Of a stretch of DNA of 64,000 bases, positions 7,932 to 17,352 are shown piece by piece. Position 1 is the stretch's first letter. Each line of letters begins with the position of its first letter. The notes beneath the pieces were generated by a model. It searched no databases. It was not told where the DNA came from and saw nothing but the letters and a program-made list of their open reading frames with translations. The position numbers were made by a program, and so were the translations under genes. The DNA comes from Sphaerimonospora sp050942215. Lineage in GTDB: Bacteria; Actinomycetota; Actinomycetes; Streptosporangiales; Streptosporangiaceae. The DNA lies in NCBI RefSeq assembly GCF_050942215.1, contig NZ_CP192056.1:3720001-3784000 (forward strand), given 5' to 3'.

Positions 7932-8696
7932 CTATCGGCCGTGGGGGTCCATCGCGTTGAGCGTCTCGACGACCTGATCGTAGTCGCCGCGCGCCTCACC
8001 GTGGCGCAGGAACTTCACCCGCTCGACCTGGATCTCCTTCGCGTCGGGCCGCGTCTCGATCAGCGTGAGGACCTCCGCCACGAACTCGTCGAGCGGCATC
8101 GCCGACGCGTTGTTCTCCTGCGTGGGCAGCAGAGAGGTGCGTACGGACGGCGGCTCGAGCTCCACCACCTTCACGGACGTGTCCGCGAGTTGCAGGCGGA
8201 TCGACTCGCTGAGCATGTGGATCGCGGCCTTCGACGCGTTGTAGCTGGGTGTGGACTTGAGCGGCGCGAACGCCAGGCCGGAGGAGACGGTGACGACGGT
8301 GGCGTCCGGCTGCGCCCGCAGGTGCTCGATGAAAGCGGCGATGAGGCGGATCGGGCCGAGCACGTTCGTCGTGATCACCGACTCCGCCGAGGCGAGGAAC
8401 GACTCGGGCCTGTGCCAGTCCTCGACGCGCATGATTCCGGCCATCGTGACGAGGACGTTGAGGTCCGGGTGATCGGCCGTCACCGCTTTCGCCGCTACGC
8501 CGATGCTCGCCGGATCGGTCGTGTCGATCCGCACGGTGCCGATGCCGGGATGCTCCGCGGCGATCCGCTCCAGCAGGTCGGCACGCCGCCCGCCGACGAT
8601 GACCGTGTTCCCCCTGTCCCGCAGTGCGACCGCGAGGGCGAGCCCGATGCCGCTCGTGGCACCCGGAATGAAGACGGTGTTCCCTGAGATTTTCAT
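7932..8696 (-). CDS. DltE-like SDR oxidoreductase
   Basis: A 254-residue classical short-chain dehydrogenase with the cofactor loop PGATSGIGLALA, the NAG-equivalent TMAGIM, the catalytic Ser in TVSSGLA and the active-site pair YNASKAA. It matches the DltE/YdfG branch, whose members reduce small aldehydes or ketones with NADPH. ATG at 8696 starts MKISGNTVFIPGATSG; longer in-frame extensions have no ribosome binding site and would cross the divergent promoter region. It is divergent from an XRE regulator at 8808, which is the usual arrangement for this enzyme and its repressor. The substrate is unknown. Confidence 0.85.
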   Translation of the reverse strand: MKISGNTVFIPGATSGIGLALAVALRDRGNTVIVGGRRADLLERIAAEHPGIGTVRIDTTDPASIGVAAKAVTADHPDLNVLVTMAGIMRVEDWHRPESFLASAESVITTNVLGPIRLIAAFIEHLRAQPDATVVTVSSGLAFAPLKSTPSYNASKAAIHMLSESIRLQLADTSVKVVELEPPSVRTSLLPTQENNASAMPLDEFVAEVLTLIETRPDAKEIQVERVKFLRHGEARGDYDQVVETLNAMDPHGR

Positions 8697-8807
8697 GCTC
8701 CCAGCCTGCGCGACCGGGCGCGGCGGATGCAGAGAGCGCTTATCGGGGGATCGGCGGTCCCTGGCTCGCGGTCGTCGATCCCATGACCCGGGCGGATACT
8801 GAACAGC

Positions 8808-9674
8808 ATGAACCGCGAAGCACTCGCCGACTTCCTGCGCCGCCGCCGTGAGACGCTCCGGCCGCAGGACGTGGGGCTCGCCAAGGGCCCGCGCCGCCGG
8901 ACCCCGGGTCTGCGCCGTGAAGAGGTGGCGGCCCTCGCGGCCATGTCGGCCGACTACTACACGCGGCTCGAGCAGCAGCGCGGTCCGCAGCCCAGCGAGC
9001 AGATGCTCGCCTCGCTCGCCCGTGCGCTGCGGCTGACGGCGGGCGAGCGCGACTACCTGTTCCAGGTTGCGGGGCACAACGCCCCGGCGTCCGCTTCGGC
9101 CGCGACGCACGTCGCTCCCGCGCTGCTGCGCGTGCTCAACCGTCTCGACGACTCTCCGGCGCTCATCCTGTCCAACCTGAGCGAGACGCTGGTGCAGAAC
9201 CGGATGGCCGCCGCCCTGTTCGGCGACAAGTCCGGCTACACGGGCCTCGCCCGCAGCGAGATCTACCGGTGGTTCACCGATCCGGCGGAGCGGCTGCTCT
9301 ACCCGGAGGACGACCGTGACAGGCAGAGCCGCGCCCGGGTCGCGAGCCTGCGCGCCGCCTACGGCTCGATGGGCCCGCGGTCCCGGGCCGGCGAGCTCGT
9401 ACGGACGCTGCGCAAGGCGAGCGCGGAGTTCGCCGAGCTGTGGGACCGGCATGAGGTGGCCAGACGTTTCGAGGACCACAAGACACTGGTCCATCCCGAG
9501 CTCGGCCCGATCGAGCTGGACTGCCAGGTGCTGTTCACCGAGGATCGATCTCAGGCGCTGCTCGTGCTCACCGCTCCCCCGCGCAGCGAGGGCTATGAGA
9601 AACTCCGGCTGCTCGCCGTACTCGGGCAAGAGCACTTCGCCGAGCCGGGAGGCGGCTGGTCACGATCTCCCTGA
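8808..9674 (+). CDS. XRE-family regulator with MmyB-like ligand domain
   Basis: A 288-residue regulator. The N-terminal helix-turn-helix reads RRTPGLRREEVAALAAMSADYYTRLEQ, and the remaining 200 residues resemble the MmyB-type ligand-binding domain (LYPEDDRDRQSRARVASLRA and LGPIELDCQVLF). This is a very common actinomycete pair with a divergent SDR gene, here 111 bp away at 8696, so it most likely represses that gene. The natural ligand is not known; fatty acids have been proposed for the family. ATG 8808 is the first start in frame with the domain. Confidence 0.87.
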   Translation: MNREALADFLRRRRETLRPQDVGLAKGPRRRTPGLRREEVAALAAMSADYYTRLEQQRGPQPSEQMLASLARALRLTAGERDYLFQVAGHNAPASASAATHVAPALLRVLNRLDDSPALILSNLSETLVQNRMAAALFGDKSGYTGLARSEIYRWFTDPAERLLYPEDDRDRQSRARVASLRAAYGSMGPRSRAGELVRTLRKASAEFAELWDRHEVARRFEDHKTLVHPELGPIELDCQVLFTEDRSQALLVLTAPPRSEGYEKLRLLAVLGQEHFAEPGGGWSRSP

Positions 9675-9693
9675 CGGCGGGGGGCGGTAGCCG

Positions 9694-11457
9694 TCACGCC
9701 TGGTCCTTGATCTCGCAGATGACGGCGCCCGCTCCGACCGTCGCCCCCACCTGCGCGGACAGGCCGAGCACGGTCCCCGCCTTGTGGGCGGAGAGCGGCT
9801 GCTCCATCTTCATCGCCTCCAGCACGACGATCACGTCACCGGGCGCGACCTCGTCGCCGTCGGACGCCACGACCTTGACGATGGTCCCCTGCATGGGACT
9901 GACCAGGGAGTCGCCACCCGCAGCGGCCTTCTTGCCCGCGCCCGCGCCGGACCGCCGGGGCGCCGCCTTCCTCGGCTCGGCGCGCCCCGCAGCGCCCAGC
10001 CCCGCCGGCAGCACGACCTCCAGGCGTCTGCCCGCCACCTCGACGGTGATCCGGTCGCGTTCCGCGGGCTCGGCGGCTCCCACCTCGCCGTCGTACGGGG
10101 CGATCGTGTTGCCGAATTCGGTCTCGATCCACCGGGTGTGCACGGTGAAGGGCTCGCCGGTGAACGCCGGATCCTCCACCACCGCCCGGTGGAACGGCAG
10201 CGCGGTGGGCATGCCGTCGATGTGGAACTCGGCCAGGGCACGGCGGGCCCGTTCCAGTGCCTGGGCACGGGTGGCGCCGGTGACGACGAGCTTGGCCACG
10301 AGGGAGTCGAAGGCGCCGGGCACGGTCTCGCCCTGCTCGTAGCCGGAGTCCACCCGGACGCCGGGGCCCGAGGGGGCGCGCCAGCGGGTGATGGTGCCGG
10401 GGGCGGGCAGGAAGCCGCGGCCGGGGTCTTCGGCGTTGACGCGGAACTCGATGGAATGGCCGCGCGGCAGCGGGTCGCCGCAGCCGAGTTTCTCCCCCGC
10501 GGCGATGCGGAACATCTCCCGTACGAGATCGACCCCGGTGACCTCCTCGGTCACCGGGTGTTCCACCTGGAGCCGGGTGTTCACCTCCAGGAACGACACG
10601 GTGCCGTCCTGGCCGACGAGGAACTCGCACGTCCCGGCGCCCACGTAACCGGCCTCGCGCAGAATCGCCTTGGAGCTGTCGCGCAGCAGGGCCTCCTGCT
10701 CGGCGGTGAGGAAGGGGGCGGGCGCCTCCTCGACCAGTTTCTGGTGGCGGCGCTGCAGGGAGCAGTCCCGGGTGGAGACCACGACGACGTCGCCGTGCGC
10801 GTCGGCCAGGCACTGGGTCTCCACGTGCCGGGGCCGGTCGAGGTAGCGCTCCACGAAGCACTCGCCCCGGCCGAACGCCGTCACGGCCTCGCGTACGGCG
10901 GACTCGTACAGGCCGGGGATCTCCTCCAGTGTCCTGGCCACTTTCAGGCCGCGCCCGCCTCCGCCGTAGGCCGCTTTGATGGCGATCGGCAGCCCGTGGC
11001 GTTCGGCGAAGGCGACGACCTCCGCCGCTCCGGAGACGGGATCAGCCGTGCCGGCCACCAGGGGAGCGCCGACCTTCTGCGCGATGTGCCGGGCCTGGAC
11101 CTTGTCGCCGAGCGCGACGATCGCCGCGGGCGGGGGTCCGATCCAGGTGAGCCCGGCGTCGATGACGGCCCGGGCGAAGTCGGCGTTCTCGGCCAGGAAG
11201 CCGTACCCGGGATGCACCGCGTCGGCGCCGGACCGCCTGGCCGCCTCGATGACCTTCTCGATCGACAGGTAGGTCTCCCCCGGCGTGGTGCCGCCGAGCG
11301 CGTACGCCTCGTCCGCCATGCGCGCGTGCAGCGCGTCGCGGTCCTGGTCGGCGTAGACCGCCACGCCGGCGATGCCGGCGTCCCGGCAGGCCCGGATGAC
11401 CCGGACGGCGATCTCACCGCGGTTGGCGACCAGCACTTTTCGGATGGCCGTGCTCAT
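9694..11457 (-). CDS. Acyl-CoA carboxylase alpha subunit (biotin carboxylase-BCCP)
   Basis: A 587-residue fusion of biotin carboxylase (N-terminal KVLVANRGEIAVRVIRACRDAGI, ATP-grasp loop YGGGGRGLKVA, catalytic part EVNTRLQVEHPVTEEVTG) with a C-terminal biotinyl domain whose Lys lies in VLEAMKMEQP. It carboxylates biotin with ATP and bicarbonate. It is the last gene of a three-gene operon, starting with a 4-base ATGA overlap on the epsilon gene. With the beta subunit it should make malonyl-CoA, methylmalonyl-CoA or a related extender. It lies next to the biosynthetic cluster and could supply the PKS, though a role in acyl catabolism is equally likely. Confidence 0.93.
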   Translation of the reverse strand: MSTAIRKVLVANRGEIAVRVIRACRDAGIAGVAVYADQDRDALHARMADEAYALGGTTPGETYLSIEKVIEAARRSGADAVHPGYGFLAENADFARAVIDAGLTWIGPPPAAIVALGDKVQARHIAQKVGAPLVAGTADPVSGAAEVVAFAERHGLPIAIKAAYGGGGRGLKVARTLEEIPGLYESAVREAVTAFGRGECFVERYLDRPRHVETQCLADAHGDVVVVSTRDCSLQRRHQKLVEEAPAPFLTAEQEALLRDSSKAILREAGYVGAGTCEFLVGQDGTVSFLEVNTRLQVEHPVTEEVTGVDLVREMFRIAAGEKLGCGDPLPRGHSIEFRVNAEDPGRGFLPAPGTITRWRAPSGPGVRVDSGYEQGETVPGAFDSLVAKLVVTGATRAQALERARRALAEFHIDGMPTALPFHRAVVEDPAFTGEPFTVHTRWIETEFGNTIAPYDGEVGAAEPAERDRITVEVAGRRLEVVLPAGLGAAGRAEPRKAAPRRSGAGAGKKAAAGGDSLVSPMQGTIVKVVASDGDEVAPGDVIVVLEAMKMEQPLSAHKAGTVLGLSAQVGATVGAGAVICEIKDQA

Positions 11458-11687
11458 AGAAGTCCTCCAAGACTCCATCTCGACTCCCGCCACCCCTGCG
11501 AGCCGCTCGCGGGGGGACGGCGCAGCGCGTGCCGGCGGGCCGCATCGCGCCAGCCGGAGGGGGCCGGCGGCACGGCGGGACCGGGCCGCCGCGCCGCGAG
11601 CAGCGCCACGGCCAGCGCGGCCAGTTCCTCGGGCAGCGGAACGCCCTTCACCACCTGGAACCCGGGTGTGCCACGGAACTCGGTCAC
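11454..11687 (-). CDS. Acyl-CoA carboxylase epsilon subunit
   Basis: A 77-residue protein between the alpha and beta subunits, overlapping both by 4 bases (GTGA at its start, ATGA at its end). The recognisable part is FQVVKGVPLPEELAALAVALLAA, the short helical segment typical of AccE/PccE proteins. These stabilise and activate actinobacterial acyl-CoA carboxylase complexes. The rest is Pro/Arg/Ala-rich and poorly conserved, as in the family. GTG at 11687 is the only sensible start because it is coupled to the beta stop. Confidence 0.85.
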   Translation of the reverse strand: MTEFRGTPGFQVVKGVPLPEELAALAVALLAARRPGPAVPPAPSGWRDAARRHALRRPPASGSQGWRESRWSLGGLL

Positions 11688-13249
11688 AGCGGGATGTTCC
11701 CGTGTTTCTTCGGCGGCAGGACGGCCCGTTTGCCGCGCAGCATGCGCAGCGCACGGACGACCTCGCGCCGGGTCTCGCGTGGCGCGATCACCGCGTCGAC
11801 GTAACCGCGTTCGGCCGCCAGGTATGGCGTGGCGAGGGTGTCCTCGTACTCACGCACCAGCTCGGCCCGCAGTGTGTCGGGGTCGCCCGCCGCGGCGAGC
11901 GTCCTGCGGTGCAGGATGTTGACCGCGCCCTGGGCGCCCATCACGGCGATCTGCGCGGTCGGCCAGGCGAGGTTGACGTCCGCGCCGAGGTGCTTGGAGC
12001 CCATGACGTCGTATGCCCCGCCGTACGCCTTCCGGGTGATGACCGTGACCAGCGGGACCGTGGCCTCGGCGTAGGCGTACAGGAGCTTGGCCCCCCGGCG
12101 GATGATGCCGTTCCACTCCTGCTCGGTGCCGGGCAGGAAGCCGGGCACGTCCACGAGCGTCAGCACGGGGATGCCGAACGCGTCGCAGGTGCGGACGAAC
12201 CGGGCCGCCTTCTCCGAGGCGTCGATGTCCAGCGTGCCGGCCAGCCGCATGGGCTGGTTGGCCACCACGCCGACGGAACGGCCCTCCACGCACCCGAAGC
12301 CGACCACGATGTTGGGCGCGAACAGCGCCTGCACCTCCAGGAACTCGCCGTCGTCCAGCAGGGCGGCGATGACCTCGCGCATGTCGTACGGCTGGTTGGG
12401 CGAGTCGGGTACGAGCGTGTCGAGGGCGAGGTCCCCGTCGCCGATCTCCAGGTCCGCCGGGAAATCGAACGGCGTCCGGTCGTCGAGGTTGTTCTGCGGC
12501 AGGTACGACAGCAGCGCCCTGGCGTAGTCCAGCGCGTCGTCCTCGTCCTGCGCGAGGTAGTGCGCGTTGCCGCTGCGGCTGTTGTGCACGCGGGCGCCGC
12601 CCAGTTCCTCGAAGGTGACGTCCTCTCCGGTGACCGTCTTGATGACGTCGGGGCCGGTGACGAACATGTGCGACCCCTCGTCCACCATGACGGTGAAGTC
12701 GGTGAGTGCCGGCGAGTAGACGTGCCCGCCCGCGCAGGCGCCCATGATCAGGGAGATCTGCGGGATCACGCCCGATGCGTGGACGTTGCGGCGGAAGATC
12801 TCGCCGTACAACCCCAGCGAGACGACGCCCTCCTGGATGCGCGCGCCGGCGCCCTCGTTGATGCCGACGATCGGCGCTCCGATCTTCACGGCCAGGTCCA
12901 TGACCTTGCAGATCTTCTCCCCGTACACCTCCCCCAGGCTGCCGCCGAAGACGGTGAAGTCCTGGGAGAAGACGCAGACCGGGCGGCCGCCGACCGTGCC
13001 GTGGCCGGTGACCACCCCATCTCCGGCGACGCGGGTGCGCTCCATGCCGAAGGACGTGCCGCGGTGCACGGCCAGGGCGTCCAGTTCCGTGAACGAGCCG
13101 GGGTCGAGCAGCCGCTCGATCCGCTCGCGCGCGGTGAGCCTGCCCTTGGCGTGCTGTTTCGCGGACGCCCGTTTCTCACCGCCGCGAACCGCCTCGTCCA
13201 GGCGTTCTTCGAGGCCGGCGAGACGGGCCGCGGTGCCGCGCGGTTCCAT
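11684..13249 (-). CDS. Acyl-CoA carboxylase beta (carboxyltransferase) subunit
   Basis: A 521-residue carboxyltransferase of normal length. It carries both crotonase-like halves: GTVGGRPVCVFSQDFTVFGGSLGE with the oxyanion segment GINEGAGARIQEGV, and VDVPGFLPGTEQE with ITRKAYGGAYDVMGSK. It transfers CO2 from biotin to an acyl-CoA. The residues that set acetyl versus propionyl preference were not resolved by eye. ATG at 13249 gives MEPRGTAARLAGLEERL. It leads the operon and is divergent from the TetR gene at 13343, which probably controls it. Confidence 0.93.
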   Translation of the reverse strand: MEPRGTAARLAGLEERLDEAVRGGEKRASAKQHAKGRLTARERIERLLDPGSFTELDALAVHRGTSFGMERTRVAGDGVVTGHGTVGGRPVCVFSQDFTVFGGSLGEVYGEKICKVMDLAVKIGAPIVGINEGAGARIQEGVVSLGLYGEIFRRNVHASGVIPQISLIMGACAGGHVYSPALTDFTVMVDEGSHMFVTGPDVIKTVTGEDVTFEELGGARVHNSRSGNAHYLAQDEDDALDYARALLSYLPQNNLDDRTPFDFPADLEIGDGDLALDTLVPDSPNQPYDMREVIAALLDDGEFLEVQALFAPNIVVGFGCVEGRSVGVVANQPMRLAGTLDIDASEKAARFVRTCDAFGIPVLTLVDVPGFLPGTEQEWNGIIRRGAKLLYAYAEATVPLVTVITRKAYGGAYDVMGSKHLGADVNLAWPTAQIAVMGAQGAVNILHRRTLAAAGDPDTLRAELVREYEDTLATPYLAAERGYVDAVIAPRETRREVVRALRMLRGKRAVLPPKKHGNIPL

Positions 13250-13270
13250 CGATCACCACATCCGGAACTA

Positions 13271-13302
13271 GGACTCAGTTTCACAGAGACAATACTCAGT
13301 CC
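13271..13302. promoter_or_regulatory. Repeat element in divergent carboxylase/TetR promoter
   Basis: Two copies of ACTCAGT (13273-13279 and 13294-13300), 21 bases apart (two helical turns), flank a partly palindromic GTTTC-ACA-GAGAC core. The element sits centrally in the 93-bp gap between the carboxylase operon and the TetR gene. This is the expected place and form of a TetR operator. No binding data exist. Confidence 0.5.
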
Positions 13303-13342
13303 CATTGCGGTGGACGACACCGGGGTCCGCGACAATGGCCGC

Positions 13343-14023
13343 ATGCCCACACCGCCCATCAGCCATCGCCTCGCCGAAGCGGCGGTGGCACTGTTCGACG
13401 AGAACGGGTACGACGAGACCACGGTCGACGACATCGCCGCCCGGGCAGGAGTGAGTCGCAGCACGTTCTTCCGCTACTACCGGTCCAAGGAAGACGCGAT
13501 CTTCCCCGACCACGACACGCTGCTCGCCAAGGTGGACGCCCGCCTGCGCGCCTCGACGGCGGACACCGCGATCGTCGCCGTGACCGACGCGGTCCGCATC
13601 GTGCTGGCGCACTACGTGGCGGACGCGGAGGTGTCGCTGCGCCGCTATCGCCTCGTCGGCCGCGTCCCGGCCCTGCGTGACCGGGAGATCGCCAGCGTCG
13701 CCCGCTACCAGCGGCTCTTCCGCGAGTTCATCGGCGCCTGGCTGGCCGGCTCCCCCGACGCCGGTCTGCGCGCCGAGCTGATGGCCGCCTCGGTCGTGGC
13801 CGCGCACAACCAGGTCCTGCGCGGCTGGCTACGCGCCGGCGGCACCTACGACCCCTCCGGTCCTCTCGACCACGCCCTCGGATACGTGATCGCGACCTTT
13901 CACCACCTCGAACAGCCGAAGGATGACCGGGAGCACCAGATCGTCGTCGCCACCTTCAACCGCTCGGCCTCCCCGCAGGCGGTCATGGAGGCCATCCAGA
14001 CCCATCTGAGCTCTCACCCCTGA
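13343..14023 (+). CDS. TetR-family repressor next to acyl-CoA carboxylase
   Basis: A 226-residue TetR regulator. The DNA-binding helices are in HRLAEAAVALFDENGYDETTVDDIAARAGVSRSTFFRYYRSKEDAIF (residues about 7-54). The C-terminal ligand domain is of the type common in actinomycete lipid regulators. The ATG at 13343 immediately precedes the conserved domain; the open frame extends much further upstream but only as antisense to the carboxylase. It is divergent from the carboxylase operon, with a candidate operator between them. The ligand is probably an acyl-CoA, inferred from context. Confidence 0.87.
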   Translation: MPTPPISHRLAEAAVALFDENGYDETTVDDIAARAGVSRSTFFRYYRSKEDAIFPDHDTLLAKVDARLRASTADTAIVAVTDAVRIVLAHYVADAEVSLRRYRLVGRVPALRDREIASVARYQRLFREFIGAWLAGSPDAGLRAELMAASVVAAHNQVLRGWLRAGGTYDPSGPLDHALGYVIATFHHLEQPKDDREHQIVVATFNRSASPQAVMEAIQTHLSSHP

Positions 14024-14057
14024 GCGGATCGCGGCAGGTGCGGACGGGCCGGCGGTC

Positions 14058-14840
14058 TCAGCCGCTCCGCTCGAGGAAGCTCAGCACCCGCGGGCTCGCG
14101 ACGTCCCGGAACTCCTCGAAGTACGCGTGCCGGGCTCCGGGGATCAGCTCAAGGGTCACGTCCGGGATGCGCTCCGCCAGCAGGTGCGCGTTCTCCACCG
14201 GGTTGAGCCGGTCGTCGGTGCCGTGGACGACCAGGGTCGGTGCGTCGATCCCGGGCAGGAGGTCCCAGGCGTCGTGCCGGTTGCTGGCCCGCAGGTGATG
14301 CGCGCGGGCGTAGGACGGCATCCCCGGATCGCCCAGCGTGTTGTACGGACCCGGGTGCGCGGCCGTCCAGGCGGGGGTGTACATCAGGTCGAGGAGCGCG
14401 GCGCGGGCGGCCGCGGGGTCGCTCGACGCCAGGGCCCGGCGAACGCCGTCGTCCCGCTCCACCGCGCGCGGGCCGCCGGGCGAGGTGCACCCGAGCACCA
14501 GCGAGCGCACCCGGTGCGGCTGGTCGATCGCGAGCCACTGCGCCACCCGGCCGCCCATGGACGTGCCGTAGACGTCCGCCCGCTCGACGCCGAGCTCGTC
14601 GAGCACCGCGCGGACGTCCGCTGCGAAGAGCCTGGTGCTGTAGGGCACATCCGGCTTGTCGCTCTCGCCCGCGCCGCGCGGGTCGACGGCGACGGTGGTG
14701 CGCACAGCGTCGAAGTCCGCGCGGACGAGATCCCACCAGTGACGGTCGTTGGCCTGGCCGGGGAGGAGGACCAGCACCGGGCCCGCCCCATGGACGTCGA
14801 ACGCGATCCGCGTCCCGTCCTCAGCCGAGGCGTAGGGCAT
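14058..14840 (-). CDS. Alpha/beta hydrolase
   Basis: A 260-residue alpha/beta hydrolase with the nucleophile elbow YGTSMGGRVAQ (Ser), the acid in HGTDDRLNP and the catalytic His in PGARHAYFEEF. The family includes 3-oxoadipate enol-lactonase-like and carboxylesterase-like enzymes. It is the last gene of the aldolase-to-hydrolase operon and overlaps the preceding thioesterase by 20 bases, so it is probably part of the biosynthetic cluster. It could act in hydrolytic release or tailoring of a pathway intermediate. The substrate cannot be assigned. Confidence 0.8.
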   Translation of the reverse strand: MPYASAEDGTRIAFDVHGAGPVLVLLPGQANDRHWWDLVRADFDAVRTTVAVDPRGAGESDKPDVPYSTRLFAADVRAVLDELGVERADVYGTSMGGRVAQWLAIDQPHRVRSLVLGCTSPGGPRAVERDDGVRRALASSDPAAARAALLDLMYTPAWTAAHPGPYNTLGDPGMPSYARAHHLRASNRHDAWDLLPGIDAPTLVVHGTDDRLNPVENAHLLAERIPDVTLELIPGARHAYFEEFRDVASPRVLSFLERSG

Positions 14841-15507
14841 CCGACAGCACTCCTTCGAGTTCGGGCGAGCGCAGCAGCTCCGAGTGCCCGCCGGGGAAGA
14901 CGTGCGCCGCGCATCCGCCGTCGGTGACCTCGGCCCAGGCGGCGACGCTCTCGGCGGAGGTCAGCGGGTCGTCGCGCCCGCGGGCGGCGAGGACCGGGCA
15001 GGACACCCGTGGAAGCCCGGCGCCGATCGACTCCCTGAGCAGCCGGAGGTCCCGCAGCGCCGTCTCGGCCACGACCTCCCGCCACTCGTCGGTCGCGGCC
15101 GGCAGCCCCGGGTCCACCACCGCGAGATATGCGGCGGTGCCCTCGACGTCCCGGGTGGCCTCCTCGGGGATGGTGAGCAGGCTCGGCGCGGCGGCGCCGA
15201 TGACGACCAGGCCGGAGAGCTCGACCCCGGCCTTCTCCAGGGCCACGGCCGTGGAACAGGCGACGTAGGCGCCGAAGCTGTGCCCGACGAGCGCGCACCT
15301 CGGCGGGCGCCGTCGCAGCACCTGTTCCGCACAGGTGTCGACCAGCTCCCGGTACGACCCGGCGGAGCCGCCGAAGCCGCCGCCGAAGCGGCCGGGATAG
15401 CGCATGAGCCACGCCGAGGCGCCCAGGCCCGCCACCAGGGGCCGCAGTTCGCCGCCGAACGACCCTGCTCCGGGGAAGACGACGACATCCTGCCCGTCGG
15501 CGCTCAC
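14821..15507 (-). CDS. Type II thioesterase-like alpha/beta hydrolase
   Basis: A 228-residue hydrolase with an N-terminal FPGAGSFGGELRPLVAGL, the Ser elbow ALVGHSFGAYVA and a C-terminal His in FPGGHSELL. This is the pattern of the discrete thioesterases that accompany NRPS and PKS systems and clear misloaded carrier proteins. The GTG start at 15507 has a strong GGAGGAG upstream. It follows the asparagine-synthetase-like gene by 58 bases and overlaps the next hydrolase. It is one of several discrete hydrolases in the cluster; which carrier it serves is unknown, but the A-PCP at 17353 is the nearest. Confidence 0.83.
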   Translation of the reverse strand: MSADGQDVVVFPGAGSFGGELRPLVAGLGASAWLMRYPGRFGGGFGGSAGSYRELVDTCAEQVLRRRPPRCALVGHSFGAYVACSTAVALEKAGVELSGLVVIGAAAPSLLTIPEEATRDVEGTAAYLAVVDPGLPAATDEWREVVAETALRDLRLLRESIGAGLPRVSCPVLAARGRDDPLTSAESVAAWAEVTDGGCAAHVFPGGHSELLRSPELEGVLSDALRLG

Positions 15508-15565
15508 CCACTCCTCCTTCTCCCGCTGCCTGCTGCCTCTGCCGCCCGAGCCGTCCGAGCGACGG

Positions 15566-17347
15566 TCAGAGTTCGAGCCGAAGCTCGTCCATCACGATCG
15601 CCATACTGATCACGCTGATCGTGAAGTCCCACTTGTCCGCGGGACCCTGGTCCGGGTCGGCGTCGAGGGCGCCGGGGTCGAAGACCCCGGACGCCGCGAC
15701 GAGCTCGCGCCACCCGTTCCAGGTGCGTTCATCGGTGATCTCACGCAGCCCGTACGCCGTGAAGCCGTGCTTCCCGCGCCGCAGCACCAAGTCCGGGACT
15801 ATACCGGCGTACGCCGACCGCAGGCAGGCCTTGCCCTCGAAGTCCACCATCTTCGCCTGGTCGCTCGTGCGCAGCGCGGCGGCGACCACGGAGTTCCCGA
15901 GAAACGGATACCGGCCCTCGACCGAACTGCGCATCACCATCGCGTCGCCGTGGTCGCCGAGCAGGTGCCCCGAGAGCTGGACGTACACATCGGAGATGGA
16001 GCGGAGCTGCATCTGCGAGAGCGACCTCACCTCGTCCTCGGAGAACGGGATCAGCCGGGTCCGCCAGAACTCCTGGCCGGCCAGGGCCTCGCGGGCCCGC
16101 CGCGTCAGACAGACGTCCCGGCGCCGGTCCACCCGCCGCCAGTCGACCTCCCAGCCGAAGTCGGCCCGGCCCCAGGCCTGCTCGTTCTCCGGCCGGGCGG
16201 TGCGCCGGGACAGGGGCGAGCTGTCGAAGGCGTAGGAGTCGTAGCCGAAGAAGAGCTCGTCGGCCCCCTCGCCGGAGACCACTCCCTTGACCCCGGCGGC
16301 CCGGACCGCGCCGGCCAGCATCATCGCCGAGACGTTGTACGTCTCACGCTGCGGATAGCAGCAGTGCCGGACCATCTCCTCGAAGGCGGAGACGACGTCG
16401 GAGCGGCTGCACCGGATCTGCTCGTGCTTGCTGCCGGCCAGCTCCGACACCTCGCGCTGGAAGCGGCCCTCGTCGAGCGCCGGGTCGTCGAAGACCACGG
16501 AGAACGTCCGGATCGGCCGGTCGAGCAGGGCGGCCGACTCCATCAGGATGGCGGTGGAGTCGAAGCCGCCGCTCAGGTAGGCGCCGATCTCCACGTCCGC
16601 GTGGAGACGGTCGCGCACCGACTGTCGCAGGCACTCACGCAGCTCCGCGCCGGACGGGGTCTCAGCGGCCGGTTCGAACTCGCCGTACCGCCAGTAGCGG
16701 TGGGTCTCCGGCTGCCGGTCACCCGCACGGAACAGTACGGCGCAGCCGGGCGGCACGGCGTACACCCCCCGGACGAGCGTGCGCGGCGCGACGATGTTCC
16801 CCAGCGACAGGTACTGGTCCACCGCGCCGACGTCCAGCCTCCATGACCGGTCGATGCCCTGGACCAGTGCCTTGAGCTCGGAGCAGAAGTGCACGCCGGA
16901 GTCGGTGACGGTGTAGTAGAGCGGGCAGATCCCGAACCGGTCGCGGGCCAGGATCAGCGCGTTCTCCGCCCGGTCGAGGATGACGGTGGCGAACTGGCCG
17001 TCGATCAGGCTCAGTCCTCCGATGCCGTGCCGGGCCACCAGCTCCGGGATGACGGCCACGTCGACGCCGTTCGCCAGGTGGTCGGCTCCGGCCCGCCGGC
17101 GCAGCTCCCCGGCGTTGTACACCTCGCCGTTGGTCATGGCGGCGTACCGGCCGCCGCGTTCCTCCGCCGGCTGCCAGCCGTCGGCCAGGCCGTTCATGCC
17201 GAGCCTGCCGAGCTTGACGGCGAGCGACTCCGTGTTCAGCGAGTAGGTCTCGTCCGGCCCCCGGTGGACGAGCCGGGAGTGCATGGCGGCGACCACGCCG
17301 CGGTCGAAACGGCCGGCCGGGGAGTAGATCCCGCACACGCCACACAT
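15566..17347 (-). CDS. Asparagine synthetase-like amidotransferase
   Basis: A 593-residue protein with the full AsnB architecture. Cys2 (MCGVCGIYS), HRGPDE and NGEVYN mark the N-terminal glutaminase, and the PP-loop SGGFDST at residues 259-265 plus MRSSVEGRYPFLGNSV mark the ATP-dependent synthetase half. It forms an acyl-adenylate and transfers glutamine-derived ammonia to make an amide. It lies 5 bases after the A-PCP gene in the same operon. In natural-product clusters such enzymes amidate acids or act as amide ligases, so amidation of the residue carried by the neighbouring PCP, or of the final product, is plausible. A housekeeping role is unlikely given the position. Confidence 0.9.
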   Translation of the reverse strand: MCGVCGIYSPAGRFDRGVVAAMHSRLVHRGPDETYSLNTESLAVKLGRLGMNGLADGWQPAEERGGRYAAMTNGEVYNAGELRRRAGADHLANGVDVAVIPELVARHGIGGLSLIDGQFATVILDRAENALILARDRFGICPLYYTVTDSGVHFCSELKALVQGIDRSWRLDVGAVDQYLSLGNIVAPRTLVRGVYAVPPGCAVLFRAGDRQPETHRYWRYGEFEPAAETPSGAELRECLRQSVRDRLHADVEIGAYLSGGFDSTAILMESAALLDRPIRTFSVVFDDPALDEGRFQREVSELAGSKHEQIRCSRSDVVSAFEEMVRHCCYPQRETYNVSAMMLAGAVRAAGVKGVVSGEGADELFFGYDSYAFDSSPLSRRTARPENEQAWGRADFGWEVDWRRVDRRRDVCLTRRAREALAGQEFWRTRLIPFSEDEVRSLSQMQLRSISDVYVQLSGHLLGDHGDAMVMRSSVEGRYPFLGNSVVAAALRTSDQAKMVDFEGKACLRSAYAGIVPDLVLRRGKHGFTAYGLREITDERTWNGWRELVAASGVFDPGALDADPDQGPADKWDFTISVISMAIVMDELRLEL

Positions 17348-17352
17348 CGCGG